NCBI RefSeq assembly: GCF_000335475.2
Contig: NZ_ANAH02000034.1
Coordinates: 1 to 41,153, forward strand
Direction: 5' to 3'
From: Cystobacter fuscus DSM 2262
GTDB lineage: Bacteria > Myxococcota > Myxococcia > Myxococcales > Myxococcaceae
Length of the DNA stretch: 41,153 bases
Positions 8,243 through 14,915 of the stretch are shown here, one piece after another (position 1 is the stretch's first letter; each line of letters starts with the position of its first letter). The notes under the pieces were generated by a model that saw nothing but the letters and a program-made list of their open reading frames with translations, did not search any database and was not told the DNA's origin. The translations under genes were made by a program, and so were the position numbers.

Positions 8243-10138
8243 ATGCGAGTTCCCCTGCTCAACTCCCTCAAGCTGCGCGGTCGGCTGACCTTATACGTCA
8301 CCCTGCTGGCACTCATTCCCCTCGGCGTGACGTCCCTGGGAGGAGTGCTCTCCACCCAGTGGGTGCTCAAGGCGCAGGTGAACGAGATGCTGCGCATCGA
8401 GGCCGAGGGGCTGAAGGATCTGGTCGAGGCGTCCCTGGTGGAGCGCGAGACGAGCGTGCGCAGCTGGGCCGAGGACGCGCTGGTGCGCGAGGCGCTGCTC
8501 TCGGGCAGGCCCGAGCAGAGCGACGAGGTGCTCGTCCGTCTGCAATCGCACTACAACACCTTCGCGGGACTGGTGCTCTTCACCGACGAGGGCCGCGCGC
8601 TGTCCGCGAGCACGTCGGCGCTGCGCGATTCGTTCCAGGGCCAGGACGAGGCCGTGCGCGAGTCGGTCTGGTTCAGGGCCGCCCAGCAGGGCCAGTTCAC
8701 CAGCTCGACGCTCACGCGGGAGGATCCCATCTTCGGCATGCCGGTGCTGCACCTGGCGGCGCCCGTGCTGGACCCGAGCAACGGACGTCGGCTGGGCGTG
8801 CTGCTCGCGGCGTATGACTGGGGACAGGTGGGCGAGGTGGTGAAGGCGGCGCTGGCGCGCGCCCGCGCTCGCAAGAACAACAGCTTCGCCCTGGAGGTGC
8901 GCTCCGCCTCGGGCACCGTGCTGTTCAACTCGCGCGGCCAGGAGGCCTGGAACGTGCCGGATGCGGTCACCGCCGAGGCCATCGATGACGATGTGCTCCG
9001 GGACGTGGGGGACGGCTGGCACTTCGTGGCGATGGCGGATCCCGCGGAGGTCCATGCCCCGGTCACCCGGATGCGCCAGGCCTTCCTGCTCAACCTGCTC
9101 GTCGTCGGCGCGCTCGTGAGCATGTGCGCCCTGGTGCTCGGCCGCACCATCACCCGGCCCATCGTGCAGTTGCACCAGGTGGTGCGCCACATCGTGCGCA
9201 CGGGAGACCTCGCCCAGAAGCCCGAGGTGCACTCGCGCGACGAGGTGGGCGAGCTGGCCGAGTCCTTCCTGCAGATGGTGGAGAAGCTGCGCGCGACGAC
9301 GGACAGCCTCCAGCGCGGCACGCGCGTGCTCACCGACACCGTGGCCGCGCTGACGCGCGCCGCCGAACAGGAGGAGAGCAACATCACCCGCCAGGCGGCG
9401 GCGCTGCAGCAGACGCAGGTGACGGCCCAGGAAATCAAGCAGACGTCGCTCCTGGCCGCGGAGCGGGCCGGGGCGGTGCTCCAGGTGGCCTCACGCGCCG
9501 AGGAGCTGGGCAAGGGTGGCGTGCGAGCCCTCACCGAGAGCATGAGCGGCTTCGAAACCCTGCGCGCGCAGGTCGACGAGATGTCGGTGCAGATCGGCCA
9601 GCTCAACGAGCGCGCCCAGCGCATCGGCGGCATCACCCTGACGGTCAAGGGGCTCGCGGACCGCTCCAACATGCTCGCGCTCAACGCCGCCATCGAGGCG
9701 GTGCGCTCCGGCGAGCACGGCAAGGGCTTTGGCATCGTGGCCAAGGAGATCCGCACGCTCGCCAACCAGTCCATCCACTCCACCGAGCAGGTGGGCTCGC
9801 TCCTGGAGGACATCACCCAGTCCATCCTCAAGACGGTGGAGCTGAGCGAGCAGGGCCAGAAGCGCATGGACAGCGGCCTCGCCCAGGTGCGCAGCAGTGG
9901 CGACAGCATCCAGGCCCTCAGCGGCATCGTGCAGGACAACATGAGCGCCGTGCGGCAGATCGCCCACGCCGTGAATCAGCAGAACGCGGGCATCCAGGAG
10001 ATCTTCAACGCGCTCACGGACATGTCCAGCCTGATGCACGAGACCATGTTGGGACTCCAGGCCACCCAGAGCGTCACGGGCGAGCTGCGCGAGGTGGCCC
10101 AGCAGATGGAGAAGGTGGCGAGCAGCTACCGCGTGTAG
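8243..10138 (+). CDS. Methyl-accepting chemotaxis protein
   Basis: 631-residue transmembrane chemoreceptor. TM1 (about 14-36) is followed by a periplasmic Cache-like sensor region (about 40-278, with GLVLFTDEGRALSAS and a second YDWG segment), TM2 (280-299), HAMP (301-354) and a cytoplasmic coiled-coil signalling domain. The conserved hairpin tip is visible at about 471-501 (LADRSNMLALNAAIEAV, then GEHGKGFGIVA), which couples to CheA/CheW. The tip departs from the usual sequence (SNMLALN, VRSGEHGKGF) but keeps the essential Glu and Gly pattern. The frame is open to a GTG at 8186; ATG 8243 is preferred because it leads directly into TM1. No che genes lie nearby, so it is an orphan receptor. 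Confidence 0.9.
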   Translation: MRVPLLNSLKLRGRLTLYVTLLALIPLGVTSLGGVLSTQWVLKAQVNEMLRIEAEGLKDLVEASLVERETSVRSWAEDALVREALLSGRPEQSDEVLVRLQSHYNTFAGLVLFTDEGRALSASTSALRDSFQGQDEAVRESVWFRAAQQGQFTSSTLTREDPIFGMPVLHLAAPVLDPSNGRRLGVLLAAYDWGQVGEVVKAALARARARKNNSFALEVRSASGTVLFNSRGQEAWNVPDAVTAEAIDDDVLRDVGDGWHFVAMADPAEVHAPVTRMRQAFLLNLLVVGALVSMCALVLGRTITRPIVQLHQVVRHIVRTGDLAQKPEVHSRDEVGELAESFLQMVEKLRATTDSLQRGTRVLTDTVAALTRAAEQEESNITRQAAALQQTQVTAQEIKQTSLLAAERAGAVLQVASRAEELGKGGVRALTESMSGFETLRAQVDEMSVQIGQLNERAQRIGGITLTVKGLADRSNMLALNAAIEAVRSGEHGKGFGIVAKEIRTLANQSIHSTEQVGSLLEDITQSILKTVELSEQGQKRMDSGLAQVRSSGDSIQALSGIVQDNMSAVRQIAHAVNQQNAGIQEIFNALTDMSSLMHETMLGLQATQSVTGELREVAQQMEKVASSYRV

Positions 10139-10162
10139 CCGCCCGGTGGTACGAGGCGGGCC

Positions 10163-10765
10163 ATGTCCCCACGCCTCCACGCGGTCATCCTGGATCTCGG
10201 CAACGTCCTCGCCTTCCACGACAACGCCCTGCTCTTCCGACGTCTGGGAGAGCGCGCGGGCCTGAATGCCCAGGACGCCGAGCGCCGCCTGTCCGGCGCG
10301 GGCTGGACGGCGGCCAACCGGGGACAGCTCGACGCCGAGGGCATCCGCGGCGACGTGTGCGGGGCGCTCGGGGTGGACCTGCCCATGGACGAGTTCAACG
10401 CCCTGTGGAACTGCCACTTCACGATTCACGAGGCGGTGCTGCCCCGGGTGGAAGGGCTGGTGGGGCGGGTGAAGCTGGTGCTGCTGTCCAACACCAACGT
10501 GCTGCACGTGGAGTGGCTGCGGCCCCGGCTGCCCCTCCTCGAGCGGTTCGACCACCTGGTGCTCAGCTGCGAGGTGGGCCTGGTGAAGCCCGAGCCCGCC
10601 ATCTACCAGGAGGCCCTGCGGCACGCGGGCTGCGCGCCCCAGGAGGCCGCCTTCTTCGACGACGTGCCCGCGTATGTCGAGGCGGCGAACGCCGTGGGCC
10701 TCCAGGGCCACGTCTTCACCACCGCCGCCGCCTTCGACGCGCAGCTGCGGGCGCTCGGGCTGTAG
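10163..10765 (+). CDS. HAD-superfamily hydrolase (YihX-like)
   Basis: 200 residues with the HAD phosphatase motifs: ILDLGNVL (nucleophile Asp11), LLSNTN (Ser109), GLVKPEP (Lys142) and FFDDVPAYVEAA (Asp166/Asp167). The position two after the nucleophile is Gly rather than Asp, which is usual for the YihX/DLGNV subgroup that includes alpha-glucose-1-phosphatase. The alpha-helical cap between motifs I and II is of the small type. It starts 24 bases after the chemoreceptor stop and may be co-transcribed. It probably dephosphorylates a sugar phosphate; the substrate is not predictable. Confidence 0.85.
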   Translation: MSPRLHAVILDLGNVLAFHDNALLFRRLGERAGLNAQDAERRLSGAGWTAANRGQLDAEGIRGDVCGALGVDLPMDEFNALWNCHFTIHEAVLPRVEGLVGRVKLVLLSNTNVLHVEWLRPRLPLLERFDHLVLSCEVGLVKPEPAIYQEALRHAGCAPQEAAFFDDVPAYVEAANAVGLQGHVFTTAAAFDAQLRALGL

Positions 10766-10780
10766 CGGGCACTACTTCGC

Positions 10781-11422
10781 TTAGCGCGCCAGGGGCGACT
10801 CGTGACGGGCGGCCTCCGTCCAGGCCTTCAGCGCCGGTAGGGCGAGCACCGCGTCCCGGTAGGCGGCGCCCACCGCGTCCAGCTCCACGCCATGGGTGAC
10901 GAAGCGCGTGACGACGGGCGCGTAGAAGGCGTCCGCGATGCTGAAGTCCCCGAAGAGGAACGGCCCGCCCTGTCCGAAGCGCGAGCGGCAGTCCTTCCAG
11001 AGCGAGGTGATGCGCGCGATGTCCTCGGCGACTCCCGGGGCGCGCCCCTGTCCCGGCTTGCGGGCGTGCAAGTCCATGGGCATGTGGGTGCGCAGCATGG
11101 CGAACCCCGAGTGCATCTCCGCGGTGACGGCACGCGCCACGGCCCGCGCCTCGCGCGCCTGGGGCCACAGCCGCGCCTCCGGGAACTGCTCCGCGAGGTA
11201 CTCGCAGATGGCCAGCGAATCCCAGAGCACCAGCTCACCATGCTGGAGCGCCGGCACCCGTCCACTGGGCGAGTACTTCGCGATGTGGCTGGCCGTGTCC
11301 GGCTGGCCCAGGGGGATCACCACCTCGCGGAAGGGCTGCCCGGTGTGGGCGAGCGCGAGATAGGGCCGCAGCGACCAGGAGGAGTGGTTCTTCGAGCCGA
11401 CGACGAGGGTGAGTTCGTTCAT
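10781..11422 (-). CDS. Glutathione S-transferase family protein
   Basis: 213 residues with the two-domain GST fold. The N-terminal thioredoxin-like domain has the active-site segment KNHSSWSLRPYLAL (Ser14/Ser15 as candidate thiol-activating residue), cis-Pro in GRVPAL and the glutathione gamma-Glu binding motif WDSLAICEYL. The C-terminal helical domain has the N-capping SIADAFYAPV. It is cytoplasmic, with a probable role in conjugation or maleylacetoacetate-like isomerisation. The ATG at 11422 follows AAGGTG; the longer open frame to 11533 is Cys/Arg-rich non-coding sequence. It converges on the HAD gene with a 15-base gap. Confidence 0.88.
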   Translation of the reverse strand: MNELTLVVGSKNHSSWSLRPYLALAHTGQPFREVVIPLGQPDTASHIAKYSPSGRVPALQHGELVLWDSLAICEYLAEQFPEARLWPQAREARAVARAVTAEMHSGFAMLRTHMPMDLHARKPGQGRAPGVAEDIARITSLWKDCRSRFGQGGPFLFGDFSIADAFYAPVVTRFVTHGVELDAVGAAYRDAVLALPALKAWTEAARHESPLAR

Positions 11423-11462
11423 GGGGGCGCACCTTAGCGCCCCCGTTCGCCCGCGCGGGGGC

Positions 11463-12059
11463 TCAGCTTCGGCTGGGCAACAGCCCGCGCAGACGCGCCA
11501 CCCACGAGCGCGGGCGGCGCACGGGCGGATCAATCCGGTAGACGGGCACCGGCAGGCGGATCTTCTTCAAGTCGCTGCGGCCCAGGCGCACCATGGCGGC
11601 CTCGACCTGGAGGCCGCGCACCTGCCGCGCCACCGGCTCACTGACATAGAGGGTCCCGGGCCGCGCGAGCGACTCCAGGCGGGCGGCCAGGTTGACGCCC
11701 TCGCCGAACACGTCTCCATCCTGGTGCACCACCGAGCCCAGGTGGATGCCGATGCGCAGTTGCACCCGGCGCTCGTCCGGCACGCACTCGTTGCGAGCGT
11801 TCAGCGCCGACTGCAACTCCAGCGCGCAGGCCACCGCCGGAAGCGCTTCGTCGAACTCGACGAGAAAACCATCCTCCAGCCGCTTGATCTCCCGTCCGCC
11901 ATGACCAGACAGCAGGCTGCGCACGAGCCGTCCATGCTCCTCGCGCAATTCGTTGTTGAGCGACTCGTCCCGACGAGCCTCGGTGCTCAGCTCCACCATG
12001 TCCGTGAACATGATGGCCGCGATCCTGGGGGGCTCCGCTTGTTGCGCATCCACCATCAT
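11463..12059 (-). CDS. Class III adenylate/guanylate cyclase domain protein
   Basis: 198 residues, essentially one stand-alone cyclase catalytic domain. The metal-binding aspartates are visible in MFTDMVELS (Asp20) and RLEDGFLVEF (Asp63), Lys59 precedes the second motif, and the transition-state Asn and Arg lie in GVNLAARLE (Asn123, Arg127). No membrane or sensory domain is attached, so it is probably a soluble enzyme whose activity depends on dimerisation or a partner. The C-terminal basic tail is not recognised. It lies 40 bases upstream of the GST gene on the same strand. Whether it makes cAMP or cGMP cannot be settled by eye. Confidence 0.85.
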   Translation of the reverse strand: MMVDAQQAEPPRIAAIMFTDMVELSTEARRDESLNNELREEHGRLVRSLLSGHGGREIKRLEDGFLVEFDEALPAVACALELQSALNARNECVPDERRVQLRIGIHLGSVVHQDGDVFGEGVNLAARLESLARPGTLYVSEPVARQVRGLQVEAAMVRLGRSDLKKIRLPVPVYRIDPPVRRPRSWVARLRGLLPSRS

Positions 12060-12335
12060 CCGCGATCTCCCTCCCCCCCAGACCTGGCGAATGTTACCTC
12101 ATGAACACTCGCCTGCATCCACCGGCGCTCCTCGGAGGAGCGAGCACCGGAGCCTGCCCATTGAGGCCGGAACGGTGCGAGCCCGTCCCGCCAGCAACCC
12201 ACCTTTCGAGTACGATGAAGCTAGCCCATCCCCCGCGCGAGCAACAACCGGGGGTCCTCACCTGGAGTGGGAAGCCGTCGAGGACGTGACAACCCGCGTC
12301 ACGCACATCCATCCGTGAGTGTTGAGCCACCCACC

Positions 12336-12749
12336 ATGTCCGCTCCCGACAGCCCGCAGGACGATCGGACCCCGCCGTGGACGCCCATGTGGCTCGCACT
12401 GGGCGTGTTGTTGATGGCCACCGCGGCGCGTCATGAACGGGGAGTGTTGGCCGCGCTCGCCACGCTCGTGCTGCTGCCCAGCTTGTGGCGGGTGCTCACA
12501 CGTCGGTGGGTGCGAGGGGATGTGGTGCGCGGGCTCGGCATGGGATTCATCACGAGCCATGCCCCCTTGCTGCTGGGCGCGTGCTCCACGCTCGGCCGGC
12601 CCGAGTGCCGCATCCACCTGTGCATGGAGGGAGTGCTCGCGGGAGTGCCCTATGTGCCCTGGGCGGGAGTGCTCGGCACCCTGCTCTACTGGGCCTGGAC
12701 CACGCCACCTCCGGAGCCGCGGGATCCTCCGATGCTGCCCCCGGATTGA
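12336..12749 (+). CDS. Small membrane protein of unknown function
   Basis: 137 residues with two confident hydrophobic segments (about 17-53, probably a hairpin, and about 108-124) and a Pro-rich C-terminus. A middle segment contains three Cys (LLGACSTLGRPECRIHLC), which could bind a metal or form disulfides. No family is recognised. The ATG at 12336 is chosen because residues upstream of it look non-coding; no strong ribosome site is seen. The 276 bases between it and the divergent cyclase gene hold no gene that I can support. Confidence 0.55.
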   Translation: MSAPDSPQDDRTPPWTPMWLALGVLLMATAARHERGVLAALATLVLLPSLWRVLTRRWVRGDVVRGLGMGFITSHAPLLLGACSTLGRPECRIHLCMEGVLAGVPYVPWAGVLGTLLYWAWTTPPPEPRDPPMLPPD

Positions 12750-12773
12750 CGAGAGAAGGGCTGTCGCCGGAGT

Positions 12774-13253
12774 TCAGCGAGCGCGATCGAAATACCGAGC
12801 CAGTCGGCGATGCCGATGCGCGAAGAACGCCGACACCACGCGCGCGAGGACAGGTCATGCCCACGTCAGTCCCCATCGCGGCACGAACGTGATCCGATCC
12901 GTGATCTCGGTCGAGCCGCCCCGCGCGACGAGGCAGCGCTCGTGTTCCCAGTACCGCATGCTCGCCATGGTCGACTTCTCGTGAAAGCGATGGCCCAGCT
13001 CCAGCTCGGCGATGGTCAAGTCATCATAGTCAAAGGGCAGCACGCCGAAGAGCCTCAACCACGCGCGGCCAAGCGGCACCCCCACGGGTACGGTCTCGAG
13101 CTGGAGTGCGCCCACTCCGCGCGGAGCGCTCATCGTGAGCCACGGTCGCATCTCGTCGTTGATCCCTTCATGACTCGCGATGCGCTCCCACACGAGCCGA
13201 AGGGTCGCGTTGATCGTGCTCGTCCTCTCGAGGACCGTGGCCGATTCATTCAT
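12774..13253 (-). pseudogene. SRPBCC-type protein interrupted by in-frame TGA
   Basis: The intact part (132 codons) reads as a START/SRPBCC hydrophobic-ligand protein: ERTSTINATLRLVWERI, a GVPLGRAWLRLFGVLPFDYD block and RFHEKSTMASMRYWEHER. Translation stops at a TGA at 12855-12857. In the same frame, without any shift, the next codons continue as PVLARVVSAFFAHRHRRLAR YFDRAR to a TGA at 12774-12776, which is the C-terminal helix expected for this family. One nonsense change (or a sequencing error) therefore separates the last helix from the body. The lipoprotein gene 29 bases upstream is on the same strand. Confidence 0.7.
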
Positions 13254-13282
13254 AGGTGTTCGTGAACCCTATCCGTGAAGCA

Positions 13283-13813
13283 TCAATCGTCGAAGTCGCC
13301 GCCATCTCCGCAGTCAATATCCTCCCCCTCCGTTTCGCCGCGTCGCAGGTCGAAGCTGCAATCGACCGCACTCCCATCGTCGAAGCGCATCTGAAACGAG
13401 CCCTGTTGACGAGGTGGCACGCTGTGGAGCGTGATGGTTCCCGACGAGAAGGAGGGCCGGGACGTGGGGCTCAGCAGCTCCCACGACCGGAGAATGGTCG
13501 ACTCCGAGGTCGGCGGCAACGGATAGGTCGCCGTGGTGTAGGCCACCATCCCGCCGACATTCGACCATGGACCCACGCCACGGATCTTCATCGCGCCCCC
13601 ACCGGAGGAGAGCTCGAAGATGGCGGTATCCACCGTGGCGCAGGACGTCTTGCGGATGCGGTGAATCTGGCTTGCCTCTGAATCGATAGGCCCATCCACG
13701 GGGGTGGTGCCAATCCGCCCCGTGCATTGGCCCGTCGATGGACCACCATCGCCACAGGCGGCAACGGAGAGCGAGAGGAACAACCCCCAGAGGCATCGTG
13801 CGACAAGCGACAT
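13283..13813 (-). CDS. Lipoprotein of unknown function
   Basis: 176 residues. A short lipoprotein signal ends in LSVAAC (Cys about 19) followed by GDGGPSTGQ, typical of an outer-membrane-sorted myxobacterial lipoprotein. The mature part is beta-rich with four Cys and an acidic C-terminus (EGEDIDCGDGGDFDD). GAGGAG about 8 bases upstream supports ATG 13813; the open frame to 14026 is not needed. It lies 193 bases downstream of the HNH gene and 29 bases upstream of the broken SRPBCC gene. No family is recognised. Confidence 0.7.
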   Translation of the reverse strand: MSLVARCLWGLFLSLSVAACGDGGPSTGQCTGRIGTTPVDGPIDSEASQIHRIRKTSCATVDTAIFELSSGGGAMKIRGVGPWSNVGGMVAYTTATYPLPPTSESTILRSWELLSPTSRPSFSSGTITLHSVPPRQQGSFQMRFDDGSAVDCSFDLRRGETEGEDIDCGDGGDFDD

Positions 13814-14006
13814 ATGTGACTCTCCTCGAACCGGCGGAGCCTCATGCTCGCCGTTCCGCATGACGGGAAACAACGGGCACCGTGGGCCCGAATCCGACGC
13901 CCGAGTCGGTCCCATCCGCACGGGCATCCACACGTCCACACGTCGGCCGTTCACCCGGCCCGCTGCCTCGACAGGACACTCGCGGCCAGCCCATGCAGAG
14001 AACGTC

Positions 14007-14912
14007 TCAGGAACGGGATGCGCCACGGCCGTACAATCCAGGCTCCTTGCGAACCATCAACTCATGAGCCGCCAGGTAGTAATCCTTCGCCTTCGCGGGA
14101 TCTCGCTCGTACAGGTCGAGGAAGGCACGAGCGCATCTTGAATGCGGGAAGCTGTTGCCACGTGCCGCCGCAAGCACTTCCCTGGCGCGCTGGCGCTGCT
14201 CCGGTGTCCCCTCCTGCATACGCTCAAGATTCTGCCACAGCAAAACCAACAGGTGAGCCCGCCCATCGCGCAGCTCAGTTCGGAGGTGTAGCCGGAAGAA
14301 GTCGATGGTCACCTGTGCTCGTTTCCGGTCATGGCCTCCGCGCTTCGTCGGCACGGGGAGGATACCCTCGAAGGTGATGAGTTCCTCGGGAGAGGGATCC
14401 GCCACGCCAAGCGGGAAGATGAGCAGTGGCTTCTCCTCCGCATTCAGCTTCGCGATGTCACTGCCCTCGTCCGACGGCTCGCCGTCGATGGGGAAGTGGT
14501 CGGCCTTGAGAGGCGAATTGCAGACCTTGCAGGTGACGACGTAGTTACGGGGGTCATGCGCGAGCAGTGGATAACCCTTGGGGTTTCCGCTACGAACCTT
14601 GTACCGGATGCGAAGTTCCTTGGCGGTCTTCTCATCGGGCCAGGGCATGACGCGACTCTTCGGCCTGAAGTGCTCGACGTCGTACTCGATGTTCGCATGC
14701 GCCCCCTCGGCCATGGGGCGCTCGCAGTAGGCACATTTGTGGTGTTGCAGCGCCATGTAGACGCTTTTCACCTCACTCCAGATGCCCTCACCAGTGAAAC
14801 GCTTCTGCTTCCGTGCTTGCTGCGTTCGCTTCGCAGCGCGCTCGCGCCAGCCCGGAACCCTCTGCTCGATGAAACGGTCCAGTTCTTGGGAAGTGACAGA
14901 AATTCGGATCAT
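14007..14912 (-). CDS. HNH nuclease, PtuB-like effector of a Septu-type system
   Basis: 301 residues. The core is a zinc-bound HNH (treble-clef) nuclease: first Cys pair CAYC (Cys60, Cys63), DVEHFRPK (Asp78, Glu80, His81, Arg83, Lys85), YPLLAHDPRNY (Tyr114, Asn123) and second Cys pair CKVCN (Cys128, Cys131, Asn132) followed by Lys136 and FP (140-141). This arrangement is that of PtuB and the HNH proteins that accompany RecF/SbcC-like ATPases. The helical C-terminal half is not assigned. The ATG at 14912 is 3 bases past the ATPase stop, so translation is coupled and a stoichiometric complex is likely. All catalytic residues appear intact. Predicted role: nucleic-acid cleavage under control of the ATPase, as in Septu; the target is unknown. 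Confidence 0.85.
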   Translation of the reverse strand: MIRISVTSQELDRFIEQRVPGWRERAAKRTQQARKQKRFTGEGIWSEVKSVYMALQHHKCAYCERPMAEGAHANIEYDVEHFRPKSRVMPWPDEKTAKELRIRYKVRSGNPKGYPLLAHDPRNYVVTCKVCNSPLKADHFPIDGEPSDEGSDIAKLNAEEKPLLIFPLGVADPSPEELITFEGILPVPTKRGGHDRKRAQVTIDFFRLHLRTELRDGRAHLLVLLWQNLERMQEGTPEQRQRAREVLAAARGNSFPHSRCARAFLDLYERDPAKAKDYYLAAHELMVRKEPGLYGRGASRS

Positions 14913-14915
14913 CGG

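Noticed and set aside
10781..11533. Longer N-terminus for the glutathione transferase
   Set aside because: The extra 37 codons are Cys/Arg-rich and the family begins at the ATG at 11422, which has a ribosome site.
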